Below, one piece after another: positions 23,674 to 31,753 of a stretch of DNA of 64,000 bases. Where the stretch lies: NCBI GenBank assembly GCA_963842795.1, contig CAWJHV010000016.1:48746-112745 (forward strand), in the 5' to 3' direction. The stretch comes from WHSW01 sp963842795 (GTDB lineage Bacteria; Actinomycetota; Thermoleophilia; Solirubrobacterales; 70-9). The position numbers were made by a program, and so were the translations under genes. Under the pieces are notes generated by a model. That model saw only the letters and a list, made by a program, of their open reading frames with translations, was not told the origin of the DNA and searched no databases. Within the stretch, counting starts at the first letter, position 1. The number at the start of each line of letters is the position of its first letter.

Positions 23674-24414
23674 ATGCGGCTCTCGCCGCTGCGCGAACGG
23701 GCTCGGCAGGCCGGGGCTCGTTTCGCGATTCGCGACGGCTGGGAGGTGGCGTCGAGCTATGGCGCCGTCGCCGCCGAGGTCGCCGCCTGCCGGTCGACCG
23801 CCGGGATCGCCGACCGGTCACACGTCGGCAAGCTCGAGCTCGACGCTCCCGCCGCCGAGCTTCGGGCCTGCATCGCCCGCCAGGCCGGCGGAGCGTTGGA
23901 GCCTGGCAGCGCCCGGGCGGATGGCTCGCGCTGGTGGTGTCCGCTCGGCGATCAGCGGGCGCTCGTGGTGGTCGAGCACGGCCCGCTCGACATCCTCGCC
24001 GGGACGCTGGAGCGCGACCTCGGGTCCGCCGCCGGGACCGTCGCCGACGTCAGCTCGGAATACGCGGCGATCGCGATCGCAGGCCCGCGCGCACAGGGGT
24101 TGCTCGCGCGGGTGACGGAGATCGGCCTGGCGCGAGGGACGCTCTCGGAGGGCGGCTTCCGGGTCGGCCCGGTGGCCCGGGTCCCGGCGATGCTGTTGCG
24201 CGAGCGCGACGATCGCTTCCTGCTTCTGTGCGGTTCGGCTGACGCCGAATACCTGTGGCTGGCGCTCAGCGACGCGGGCCGCCCGCTCGGCGTCGTTCAC
24301 GTCGGGGTCGAGGCGCTCGAACGGCTCGCCGCGGTGCGGCCGGGTGAGAACCTGGCTCGAAACTCACCTCGCGCGTCCGAGACAGGTCCTCGCGATGCAG
24401 ATCAAATTGTCTGA
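23674..24414 (+). CDS. GcvT-like folate-binding protein (sarcosine oxidase gamma / aminomethyltransferase-like)
   Basis: A 246-residue protein with the GcvT/YgfZ-type fold. AEVAACRSTAGIADRSHVGKLEL (residues 31-53) matches the N-terminal block of aminomethyltransferases, and EYAAIAIAGPRAQGLLARV near 126-144 matches the family IxGP.A block. It is shorter than GcvT or LigM and resembles SoxG-like subunits. The ATG at 23674 follows GGAAGGAG. It is the first gene of the pcaHGBDC strand, 80 bp before pcaH. Given the LigM-MetF module nearby, a role in methyl or C1 transfer to folate during demethylation is plausible but unproven. Confidence 0.65.
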   Translation: MRLSPLRERARQAGARFAIRDGWEVASSYGAVAAEVAACRSTAGIADRSHVGKLELDAPAAELRACIARQAGGALEPGSARADGSRWWCPLGDQRALVVVEHGPLDILAGTLERDLGSAAGTVADVSSEYAAIAIAGPRAQGLLARVTEIGLARGTLSEGGFRVGPVARVPAMLLRERDDRFLLLCGSADAEYLWLALSDAGRPLGVVHVGVEALERLAAVRPGENLARNSPRASETGPRDADQIV

Positions 24415-24494
24415 TCTGTTCTATATGCTGCACTGAAAATATTCCCGTTCGTCTTGGTGGACGCCCCGTGTGATCGGAGCAAAGGAGTCCAGAC

Positions 24495-25211
24495 GTGGTG
24501 CATCAGCTGACCGGGGGCGATGTGGTCGGTTACCGGCGCGAAAGCGCCGACCCGCCGTCCCTGTACCCCGACTACATGTCGACGCGGACCCGCGCGCCGA
24601 AGCTTCCCCTGGTCCCGCTCGCGCACACGCTCTCGGAGGTCACCGGGCCGGTCTTCGGCGACGAGCGTATCGGCGAGCTCGACCACGACCTGACTCGCCA
24701 GCACGCGGGCGAGCCGCTGGGCGAGCGGATCATCGTCCACGGGCGCGTCCTCGACGGCGACGGGCGACCGGTGCGAGACACGCTGATCGAGCTCTGGCAG
24801 GCGAACGCGGCGGGCCGCTATCACCACCGCGTCGACCGTCACCCGGCGCCGCTCGATCCGAACTTCAGCGGCGGCGGCCGCTGCCTCACCGACCGCGAGG
24901 GACGCTATCGCTTCGTCACGATCAAGCCCGGTGCTTACCCGTGGGGCAACCACCACAACGCATGGCGCTCGATGCACATCCACCTCTCCGTCTACGGGTC
25001 CGCGTTCGCGACCCGGTTGGTGACCCAGATGTACTTTCCGGGGGACCCGCTCTTTGGCCAGGACCCGATCTTCAACTCGGTCCCCGACCCGAAGCACCGC
25101 GAGCTGATGATCTGCCGTTTCGACCTCGAGAGCACGGTCCCCGAGTGGGCGCTTGCCTACGAGTTCAACATCATCCTGCGCGGCCGCGACGCCACGCCGA
25201 TGGAGGGGTGA
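24495..25211 (+). CDS. pcaH: protocatechuate 3,4-dioxygenase beta subunit
   Basis: A 238-residue intradiol dioxygenase subunit. The four ferric ligands are visible and offset by one from the Pseudomonas PcaH numbering: Tyr109 (GRYHHRVD), Tyr148 (GAYPWGNH), His161 and His163 (SMHIHLS). DPNFSGGGRCLTD and YFPGDPLFGQDPIFNSV are PcaH-typical. With PcaG it opens protocatechuate between the hydroxyls to 3-carboxy-cis,cis-muconate. The GTG at 24495 is preceded by AAAGGAG; another GTG three bases on is possible. It is the second gene of the pca operon and directly precedes pcaG. Confidence 0.93.
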   Translation: MVHQLTGGDVVGYRRESADPPSLYPDYMSTRTRAPKLPLVPLAHTLSEVTGPVFGDERIGELDHDLTRQHAGEPLGERIIVHGRVLDGDGRPVRDTLIELWQANAAGRYHHRVDRHPAPLDPNFSGGGRCLTDREGRYRFVTIKPGAYPWGNHHNAWRSMHIHLSVYGSAFATRLVTQMYFPGDPLFGQDPIFNSVPDPKHRELMICRFDLESTVPEWALAYEFNIILRGRDATPMEG

Positions 25212-25212
25212 G

Positions 25213-25770
25213 ATGGCGCTGCCGACGCCGTCGCAGACGGTTGGCCCGTTCCTCCAAATCGGCGTGCGGACCGACTGGTCCGATCTGGTCGCCCCCAGCT
25301 CGCCCGGCGCGATCCGGCTCCAGGGGATCGTCTTCGACGGCGACGGCGCGCCGGTCGACGACGCCCTGATCGAGCTCTGGCAGGCCAACCGGGCAGGGCG
25401 CTACGCCCATCCCGAGGACGCCCGTGAGGACCTACCGCTCGAGGACGGCTTCCGAGGGTTCGGCCGCTGTCAGACCGATGCCGACGGCGCGTACCGGTTC
25501 GTGACCGTGAAGCCGGGGCCGGTGCCCGCGCTCGGCGGCGGGATGCAGGCGCCGCACATCGCGGTCTCGGTGCTCGGGCGCGGGCTGCTGAAGCGGCTGG
25601 CGACGCGGATCTACTTCCCCGACGAGCACGAGGCCAACGCGGCCGACGCCGTCCTCTCGACGGTCGATCCGAAGCGTTGGTCGACCCTGATCGCCGTGCC
25701 GGACGATGGCGCCCTCCGTTTCGACATCCATCTCCAGGGTGAACGCGAGACGGTTTTCTTTGACGTCTAG
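25213..25770 (+). CDS. pcaG: protocatechuate 3,4-dioxygenase alpha subunit
   Basis: A 185-residue alpha subunit. TPSQTVGPFLQIG at the N-terminus, ALIELWQANRAGRYAHPED and FRGFGRCQTDADGAYRF in the core, and MQAPHIAVSVLGRGLLKRL and TRIYFPDE in the second half are PcaG hallmarks; it lacks the full set of iron ligands, as expected because the metal is held by PcaH. It begins one base after the pcaH stop with GAGGGG upstream, so the subunits are made together. Confidence 0.93.
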   Translation: MALPTPSQTVGPFLQIGVRTDWSDLVAPSSPGAIRLQGIVFDGDGAPVDDALIELWQANRAGRYAHPEDAREDLPLEDGFRGFGRCQTDADGAYRFVTVKPGPVPALGGGMQAPHIAVSVLGRGLLKRLATRIYFPDEHEANAADAVLSTVDPKRWSTLIAVPDDGALRFDIHLQGERETVFFDV

Positions 25771-25802
25771 TTGCCGGGTGCTTCGAGTACGGTCGGCCTG
25801 AC

Positions 25803-27137
25803 GTGTCCACCGGCCTATTCGCGGAACTTTTCGTGCCCGACGCGATGCGGACGGCCGTCTCGGGGCGCGCCTGGCTCCAGGCGATGCTCGATTTCGAGGC
25901 GGCGCTGGCGGTCGCCGAGGCGAGGGTCGGCCTGGTTCCCACGGAGGCGGCGGAGGCGATCGCCGCCGCCTGCGACGCCGAGCGCTTCGACCCCGAGCTG
26001 ATCGGCGAGCGGGCACGCGCGGGGGGCAATCCCGCCGCTCCCTTGGTTCGCGCGCTCGCCGATGCGGTCGCCGGCGATGCGGCCGGCTACGTGCATCGTG
26101 GCGCGACCAGCCAGGACGTGCTCGATACCGCCTCGATGCTCGTTGCGCGGCGAGCGCTGGCCGTGATCGACCGCGACCTCGACGGCGTCGCCGCCGCCTG
26201 CGCCGGGCTCGCCGCCGACCATCGCGCCACCCTGATGCCGGCTCGCACCCTGCTTCAGCAGGCGCTGCCGACGAGCTTCGGGCTGAAGGCGGCAGGTTGG
26301 CTTGTGGCGGTGGTCGAGGTGCGCCGGCGGCTGGCGGCGGTCTCGCTCGCGGCCCAGCTCGGCGGCGCGGCGGGGACGCTGGCGTCCCTCGGCGACGCCG
26401 GCACCGAGGTGCTCGCCGAGCTGGCCGCCGAGCTCGAGCTCGAGCAGCCGACCGTGCCCTGGCACACGGCGCGCCTTCGCACCGCCGAGCTCGGCACCGC
26501 GCTCGCGCTCGGGGCGGGCACCCTGGAGAAGATCGCCCTCGACCTGACCCTGCTCGCCCAGACCGAGGTCGGCGAGGTGGCGGAGGCGTCCGGCGGAGGT
26601 CGGGGCGGCTCCTCGACCCTGCCGCAGAAGCGCAATCCGATCGGCTCGGTTCTGGCGATCGCCTGCGCGCGAAGGGTGCGCGGCGAGTGTTCGATCCTGC
26701 TCGCCGCGATCGCGCAGGAGCACGAGCGCGCGGCCGGCGCCTGGCACTCCGAGTGGGAGGCTCTCGGCCGCGCGTTCGCCTACACGGGCGGTGCCGCCGC
26801 GGCGGTTCGCGAGGCGCTCGAGGGGTTGGAGGTCCGGCCGCGGCGGATGCGCGAGAACCTCGAGCTCAGCGGCGGCCGGCTGCTCGCCGAGGCGGTGAGC
26901 GAGGCCCTGGCCGAGCGGATCGGGCGCCCCGAGGCCAAAGCCCTGATCGAGGCCGCGGCCGGCCGCGCGATCGATGCCGACAGGCCCCTGCGCGACGAGC
27001 TGCTCGCCGACGACGCGATCGCCGCCCGGCTTTCGCCCGAGGAGATCGACCGGGCGCTCGATCCGCAGGCCTATCTCGGCTCGGCGGACGCCTTCGTCGA
27101 CCGAGCGCTCGCCGACTACCGGTCGGGCCGAGGATGA
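25803..27137 (+). CDS. pcaB: 3-carboxy-cis,cis-muconate cycloisomerase
   Basis: A 444-residue member of the fumarase/aspartase superfamily. The signature GGSSTLPQKRNPIGS sits near residues 267-281, VHRGATSQDVLDTA near 97-110 carries the catalytic-site histidine/threonine block, and ALPTSFGLKAAGWL near 153-166 is typical of PcaB. It cyclises 3-carboxymuconate to 4-carboxymuconolactone. GTG start at 25803, 32 bp after pcaG; it overlaps pcaD in an ATGA junction. Length is usual for the family. Confidence 0.92.
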   Translation: MSTGLFAELFVPDAMRTAVSGRAWLQAMLDFEAALAVAEARVGLVPTEAAEAIAAACDAERFDPELIGERARAGGNPAAPLVRALADAVAGDAAGYVHRGATSQDVLDTASMLVARRALAVIDRDLDGVAAACAGLAADHRATLMPARTLLQQALPTSFGLKAAGWLVAVVEVRRRLAAVSLAAQLGGAAGTLASLGDAGTEVLAELAAELELEQPTVPWHTARLRTAELGTALALGAGTLEKIALDLTLLAQTEVGEVAEASGGGRGGSSTLPQKRNPIGSVLAIACARRVRGECSILLAAIAQEHERAAGAWHSEWEALGRAFAYTGGAAAAVREALEGLEVRPRRMRENLELSGGRLLAEAVSEALAERIGRPEAKALIEAAAGRAIDADRPLRDELLADDAIAARLSPEEIDRALDPQAYLGSADAFVDRALADYRSGRG

Positions 27138-27937
27138 GCGTCGCCGTCCGCCACCGCTTCGATGGCCCCGGCGAGGCACCGGTGGTGGTGCTCTCGAACT
27201 CGCTCGGTACGACGCTCGAGATCTGGGACGACCAGGTCGCCTCGCTGGCGGGACCGTTTCGGGTGCTGCGCTACGACACGCGCGGCCACGGCGACACCCC
27301 GGCACCGCCCGGGCCGTACTCGATCGCCGAGCTCGCCGGCGACGTGCTCGAGTTGCTCGACCGGCTCGAGCTCGAGCGGGTCAGCTTCTGCGGCCTCTCG
27401 ATCGGCGGGATGACCGGACTTTGGCTGGCGATCAACGTTCCCGAGCGGATCGAGCGCCTGGCGCTGTGCAGCAGCTCGGCCCACATGCCGCCGCGCGAGG
27501 GCTGGCTCGAACGCGCCGCCACCGTGCGCGCACAGGGGATCGAGGCGGTCGCCGAGGCGGCGCTCGAGCGCTGGTTCACTCGCGAGTTCGGCGAGCAACG
27601 ACCCGATGTGCTGGCGCGGGTGAGAGCGACTCTGCTGACGACCACCCCCGAGGGCTACGCGGGATGTTGCGAGGCGATCGCCGACCACGATATGCGCGCC
27701 GAGCTCGGCCGCATTCGCGCGCCAACCGTCGCGATCGTCGGCGCCGACGACCCCGCCTCTCCGCCCGAGCATGCGCGGCTGATCTGCGAGACGGTGCCCG
27801 GCGCCCGGCTGGTGGTCGTGGAGCGCGGGCGGCACCTCGTCAACGTCGAGCGCGCGGACGCGGTCACGCGCGAGCTGCTCGCCCATCTGACCGCGCAACC
27901 TGAAGAGGTCCCCATGAGTGAGGCTCCCGGTGAGTGA
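27134..27937 (+). CDS. pcaD: 3-oxoadipate enol-lactonase
   Basis: A 267-residue alpha/beta hydrolase. SNSLGTTLEIWDDQV (about 21-35) is the PcaD oxyanion-hole region, CGLSIGGMTGLW near 94-105 the nucleophile elbow, GADDPASPPEHA near 213 the acid, and GRHLVNVE near 242 the histidine. It hydrolyses the enol-lactone to beta-ketoadipate. The ATG at 27134 overlaps the pcaB stop. In many actinobacteria pcaD is fused to pcaC as pcaL; here they are separate genes overlapping by 8 bp. Confidence 0.9.
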   Translation: MSVAVRHRFDGPGEAPVVVLSNSLGTTLEIWDDQVASLAGPFRVLRYDTRGHGDTPAPPGPYSIAELAGDVLELLDRLELERVSFCGLSIGGMTGLWLAINVPERIERLALCSSSAHMPPREGWLERAATVRAQGIEAVAEAALERWFTREFGEQRPDVLARVRATLLTTTPEGYAGCCEAIADHDMRAELGRIRAPTVAIVGADDPASPPEHARLICETVPGARLVVVERGRHLVNVERADAVTRELLAHLTAQPEEVPMSEAPGE

Positions 27938-28298
27938 GGAGGCCCGCGAGCGGGGGATGAGCGTCCGGCGCGAGGTGCTCGGCGATGAGCACGTGGACGC
28001 CGCGATCGCGCGCGCGGACGAGTTCACGGCCGAGTTCCAGGACCTGATCACGCGCTACGCCTGGGGCGAGATCTGGACCCGGCCCGGCCTCGACCGGCGC
28101 ACCCGCAGCGCGATCACGTTGACCGCGCTCGTCGCTCGCGGGCAGTTCGACGAGCTCGCGATGCACATCAGGGCCGCAGTTCGCAACGGGCTCAGCCGCG
28201 ACGAGATCAAGGAGGTGCTGTTGCAGAGCGCGATCTACTGCGGCGTCCCCGCCGCCAACTCGGCCTTCGCGGTCGCCCAGCGGGTGTTCGAGGAGTGA
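27930..28298 (+). CDS. pcaC: 4-carboxymuconolactone decarboxylase
   Basis: A 122-residue AhpD-fold decarboxylase. The opening GMSVRREVLGDEHVD is the PcaC signature, followed by FQDLITRYAWGEIWTRPGLDRRTRSAITLTALVARGQFDEL-type core segments and LLQSAIYCGVPAANSAF near the C-terminus. The GTG at 27930, inside the pcaD end, is chosen because GAGG precedes it by seven bases; GTG 27918 and ATG 27957 are alternatives. No pcaIJ or pcaF genes follow, so the last steps of the beta-ketoadipate pathway must be encoded elsewhere. Confidence 0.9.
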   Translation: MSEEARERGMSVRREVLGDEHVDAAIARADEFTAEFQDLITRYAWGEIWTRPGLDRRTRSAITLTALVARGQFDELAMHIRAAVRNGLSRDEIKEVLLQSAIYCGVPAANSAFAVAQRVFEE

Positions 28299-28302
28299 GC
28301 TC

Positions 28303-29769
28303 CTAGATCGGGTAGTGGCGCGAGCCCGCCTGCACCGTGAGCCAGCGCACCTCGGTGAACTCGTCGAGTGCGGCCTTGCCGCCGAAGCGCCCGAACCCAC
28401 TCGCCTTGACGCCGCCGAAGGGCATCAGCGGCTCGTCGTGCACGGTCGCCCCGTTGACGTGGCAGATGCCGCTCTCGATCCGCCGCGCGACGTCGAGCGC
28501 GCTCGGCACGTCGCTGCCGAAGACCGCGGCGGCGAGCCCGTACTCGGTGTCGTTTGCGACCCGCACCGCCTCGTCGGGCCCGTCGACGCCGATCACCCCG
28601 ACGATCGGGCCGAACGACTCCTCTCCGTAGATCCGCATCTTCGGGGTGACGCCATCGAGCACCGTGGGCGGGAAGCAGGGCCCGTCCGCCTCGCCACCGG
28701 TGACGACCTCGGCGCCGTGGGCGACCGCGTCCTCGACCAGCCCCGAGATCCGCTCGACCGCGGTCTTATTGACCATTGGCCCGATCTGGGTCTCGGGATC
28801 GCGCGGATCGCCGACCTTGAGCGCGCTCGCCCGCTCGGCGAGCTTCGCCGTGAACGGCTCGGCGACCGAGTTGTCGACCACCACTCGCTCGGTCGACATG
28901 CAGATCTGCCCCTGGTGCATGAAGGCGCCGAACTTCGCCGCCGCCGCCGCCTCGTCGAGGTCGGCGTCGGCGAGCACGACCATCGGCGCCTTGCCGCCGA
29001 GCTCCAGCAACACCCGCTTCAGATGACGCGCCGCATTCTCGGCGACCTGCCGCCCGACCCGGGTCGAGCCGGTGAAGTTGATCCGCCGCACCGCCGGATG
29101 AGCGATCAGCTCATCGACGATGTCGGCGGCCGCGTCGGCCTCGTGGGTGATCAGATTGACGGCGCCGTCGGGGAGACCCGCGTCCTGCAGCGCGCGAGCG
29201 ATCTCGCCGTGGGTTCGAGGGCAGACGTCTGACGCCTTCAGGATCACGGTGTTGCCGAAGGCGAGCGGCTGGGCCACCGCGCGCGTTCCGAGGATCACCG
29301 GCGCGTTCCACGGTGCGATCCCGAGCACGACCCCGGCCGGCCGGCGGACGCTCATCGCGGTCAGGCCCGGTACGTCGGAGGGGATCACCTCGCCGGTGGA
29401 GGAATACGTCTGCGCGGCCGCCTCGTTCAGCATGCCGGCGGCGAAGCTGACGTTGAACATGCCCCAGCCGAAGGTGCCCCCGGTCTCCTGGGTGACGATC
29501 GCCGCGATCTGCTCGGCGCGCTCGCTCAGCAGGCCGGCGGCCTTCTGGAGCAGTTCGCGGCGCGCTCCTGGCGGCGTCGATGACCACTCGCCGAAAGCGG
29601 CCGCGGCGGCGTCGGCCGCGGCCCGGGCGTCGTCGCGGTTCGCTGCGGCCGCGCTGCCGGCCGCTTCGCCGGTGTACGGGTCGACCTTCTCAAAGCTCTT
29701 CTGCGACCCGGCATCGGTCCAGTTTCCGCCGATCAGCAGCTGCTGGGATTCGAGTTGCGCCGTGGCCAT
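28303..29769 (-). CDS. aromatic aldehyde dehydrogenase (vanillin/salicylaldehyde dehydrogenase-like)
   Basis: A 488-residue aldehyde dehydrogenase. APWNAPVILGTRAVA, FTGSTRVGRQVAE, LELGGKAPMV with the base Glu, HQGQICMSTERV with the catalytic Cys, and EESFGPIV are all intact. The C-terminal HDEPLMPFGGVKASGFGRFGG...FTEVRWLTVQ pattern is that of salicylaldehyde/vanillin dehydrogenases. ATG 29769 follows GAGAGAAGG; an upstream ATG is 24 bases earlier. It converges on pcaC with only four bases between stops. A second aryl-aldehyde dehydrogenase in the cluster implies two aldehyde inputs or different ring substitutions, vanillin being the obvious candidate given LigM. Confidence 0.85.
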   Translation of the reverse strand: MATAQLESQQLLIGGNWTDAGSQKSFEKVDPYTGEAAGSAAAANRDDARAAADAAAAAFGEWSSTPPGARRELLQKAAGLLSERAEQIAAIVTQETGGTFGWGMFNVSFAAGMLNEAAAQTYSSTGEVIPSDVPGLTAMSVRRPAGVVLGIAPWNAPVILGTRAVAQPLAFGNTVILKASDVCPRTHGEIARALQDAGLPDGAVNLITHEADAAADIVDELIAHPAVRRINFTGSTRVGRQVAENAARHLKRVLLELGGKAPMVVLADADLDEAAAAAKFGAFMHQGQICMSTERVVVDNSVAEPFTAKLAERASALKVGDPRDPETQIGPMVNKTAVERISGLVEDAVAHGAEVVTGGEADGPCFPPTVLDGVTPKMRIYGEESFGPIVGVIGVDGPDEAVRVANDTEYGLAAAVFGSDVPSALDVARRIESGICHVNGATVHDEPLMPFGGVKASGFGRFGGKAALDEFTEVRWLTVQAGSRHYPI

Positions 29770-29867
29770 CTTCGCCTTCTCTCTCCTCGTCAAACAGGGC
29801 GCCTATACGTCTATGTCAGCCTACCTGAGACTGGCCGGGCCACTACTCGGATTTTCGGATGGCCGAG

Positions 29868-30416
29868 TTAGAGCACGCTCGAGGCGCGAGGCACGCGGAA
29901 GCGGAGCATGGTGACGGCGCCCGACTGGGTGTTGCTGAATGGCTCGAGGTCGATCCTGTGGAGGGTCGGGGTCGAAAAGCGGACCCCGTCGCCCAAGAGC
30001 ACCGGTAGGACATAGACCAGGATCTCGTCGACGAGCCCTCGCTGCAGGCACTGGCTGGCCAGGTCGGCGCCGAGGATCTCCAGGTTCTTACCGCCCGCGG
30101 CCCTGAGCGCCGTGGCGACGGCTTCCGCGATGTCACAGGTGAGGAATGTGACGTTCGGGTCCGGCTTGTCGGGAGGCTCGTGGGTGAGGACAAACTCGGC
30201 TCCGCCCTCGTAGGTGCGCTCCTCGTCGGGCATCTGCTGGCCAACCTCGTAGGTACCCCGGCCGATAAGCATCGCACCAGTGGCCGCCATGACTTCAGGG
30301 AACGCGTCCGCTGTCAGGAAATCGAAGATCCAGTCCATCGTGTGGCCGGGACCGGCGATGAAGCCGTCAAGCGACATCGCCCTGTTCACGACCACCTTGC
30401 CAGTGTCGGTGCTCAT
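29868..30416 (-). CDS. dihydrofolate reductase-like RibD C-terminal domain protein
   Basis: A 182-residue stand-alone RibD_C/DHFR-fold protein. VVNRAMSLDGFIAGPGHTMDWIFD at the N-terminus, MLIGRGTYEVGQ near 50, and NLEILGADLASQCLQRGLVDEILVYVLPVLLGDG near 111-144 define the family, which binds NADPH. The ATG at 30416 has AAGGAG upstream. A distant relative is encoded at 53638-54195. The substrate is unknown; such proteins are common in actinobacteria. Confidence 0.8.
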   Translation of the reverse strand: MSTDTGKVVVNRAMSLDGFIAGPGHTMDWIFDFLTADAFPEVMAATGAMLIGRGTYEVGQQMPDEERTYEGGAEFVLTHEPPDKPDPNVTFLTCDIAEAVATALRAAGGKNLEILGADLASQCLQRGLVDEILVYVLPVLLGDGVRFSTPTLHRIDLEPFSNTQSGAVTMLRFRVPRASSVL

Positions 30417-30649
30417 AACACGCGCTCCTTTCCAGAAGCTTGGGGCCCCGGGCTGAACGATAAGTCCGGGGCGGTGAGCTGGGCGAGGGCGAGACTGAGT
30501 GCGGCGAGGGCGATGCCGGTGGGGCGCCCGGGTGACTGGTCCCGTCGGCGCGCTCCCGCTTCGCGCGAAAAGCAGAAGCGGATCGGGCTTTCGCACGATC
30601 GCCATCTCGGGAGCTGTCAAGGGGCATTTCCCGAATGCTTACTCGCTGA

Positions 30650-30735
<86 letters not shown>

Positions 30736-30826
30736 TTGAGGGAGAGGCGATTCTAGACGCCCTGCGGCGCAACGGCCGGGGGGAGGCGCGCCACCTTGCA
30801 TCCGTCCGGAGGGGGGTCTACTATTA

Positions 30827-30840
30827 CGAACATATGTTCT
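30827..30840. promoter_or_regulatory. LexA-binding SOS box (CGAACATATGTTCT)
   Basis: GAAC-ATAT-GTTC is a perfect palindrome of the actinobacterial/Gram-positive SOS box. It lies 30 bp before the lexA start, so LexA should repress its own gene. Confidence 0.85.
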
Positions 30841-30869
30841 GCCCAACGATCGAAGGAGCGAGCTGAGCC

Positions 30870-31472
30870 GTGGACCTGACCAAGCGTCAGAAGGAGATCT
30901 TCGACTTCATCGGCAAGTACGCCGCGAAGTACGGCTATCCCCCGACCGTGCGCGAGATCGGCAAGGCCGTCGGCCTGCACTCGTCCTCGACCGTGCACGC
31001 TCACCTCGCCAACCTGGAGAAGATCGGGCTCCTGCGCCGCGACCCCACCAAGCCGCGGGCGATCGAGGTGCTGGTCGACAAGGCGAAGAAGGCGATCGGA
31101 CAGACCGGCCTGCCGCTCGTCGGCCAGGTCGCGGCCGGTGAGCCGATCCTCGCCGAGGAGAACATCGAGGAGTACCTCGAGGTCCCGGACGTTATCGGTG
31201 GCGAGACCGGCGACTACATCCTCCGGGTGAAGGGCGACTCGATGATCGGCGCCGGGATCCTCGAGGGCGACTTCGTCGTCGTCCGGCCGGCGCAGCTCGT
31301 CGACGACGGCGAGATCGTGGTCGCGCTGATCGACGACGAGGCGACCGTGAAGAGCTTCTATAAGGAGAAGGACCGTGTCCGGCTCGAGCCCGCCAACAAG
31401 GCCTACAAGCCGATCCGCACCGCCGACGCCCAGGTGCTCGGGCGCGTGGTCGGGGTGTTCAGGAAGGTCTGA
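30870..31472 (+). CDS. lexA: SOS repressor LexA
   Basis: A 200-residue LexA. The winged-helix domain begins LTKRQKEIFDFIGKY and includes PPTVREIGKAVGLHSSSTVHAHL. The self-cleavage site is Ala89-Gly90 in QVAAGEP, and the catalytic pair is Ser124 (KGDSMIG) and Lys161 (TVKSF). GTG start at 30870 with AAGGAG eleven bases upstream. A SOS box precedes it, and a small zinc-ribbon protein gene follows one base after the stop. Confidence 0.95.
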   Translation: MDLTKRQKEIFDFIGKYAAKYGYPPTVREIGKAVGLHSSSTVHAHLANLEKIGLLRRDPTKPRAIEVLVDKAKKAIGQTGLPLVGQVAAGEPILAEENIEEYLEVPDVIGGETGDYILRVKGDSMIGAGILEGDFVVVRPAQLVDDGEIVVALIDDEATVKSFYKEKDRVRLEPANKAYKPIRTADAQVLGRVVGVFRKV

Positions 31473-31473
31473 C

Positions 31474-31707
31474 GTGAGCGCGACCGCGACCAGCGAACGG
31501 ACGGAAGCCGCGGGGCGGTTCCGCGGAACCGGCACCGACACCGCCGAGCGTCTGTTCGAGCCTCGCGCCGGGTCGGTCTCGCTCGACGACGTGATCGTCG
31601 GCACCTGGGATGAGCTCGTCGGCTCCGGTTCGGCGGCCTGCCCGGTCTGCCGCCGCCGCATGCGCCGCGCCTCAGGGTGCGAGTCCTGTGGGTCGGATCT
31701 GTCCTAG
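31474..31707 (+). CDS. small zinc-ribbon protein coupled to lexA
   Basis: A 77-residue protein starting GTG at 31474, one base after the lexA stop, with AGGAAGG overlapping the lexA end. The N-terminal half is polar and probably disordered; the C-terminus has CPVCRRRMRRASGCESCGS, a four-cysteine zinc ribbon (CxxC...CxxC). Co-transcription with lexA puts it under SOS control. I know no function for it. Confidence 0.7.
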   Translation: MSATATSERTEAAGRFRGTGTDTAERLFEPRAGSVSLDDVIVGTWDELVGSGSAACPVCRRRMRRASGCESCGSDLS

Positions 31708-31742
31708 CGCGGGTTGGGCCTGGTCAGGGCGGCGCACCGGCT

Positions 31743-31748
31743 CTAGAC
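31743..31748 (+). promoter_or_regulatory. -10 element of the rnpB promoter (TAGACT)
   Basis: TAGACT lies six bases before the first base of the RNase P RNA stem P1, the expected distance from a transcription start. No strong -35 is visible at 17 bp. Confidence 0.5.
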
Positions 31749-31753
31749 TCGTG

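Noticed and set aside
27134..28298. A fused pcaL (PcaD-PcaC) gene
   Set aside because: pcaD has its own stop at 27937 and pcaC starts in another frame with an 8-bp overlap, so they are separate genes.
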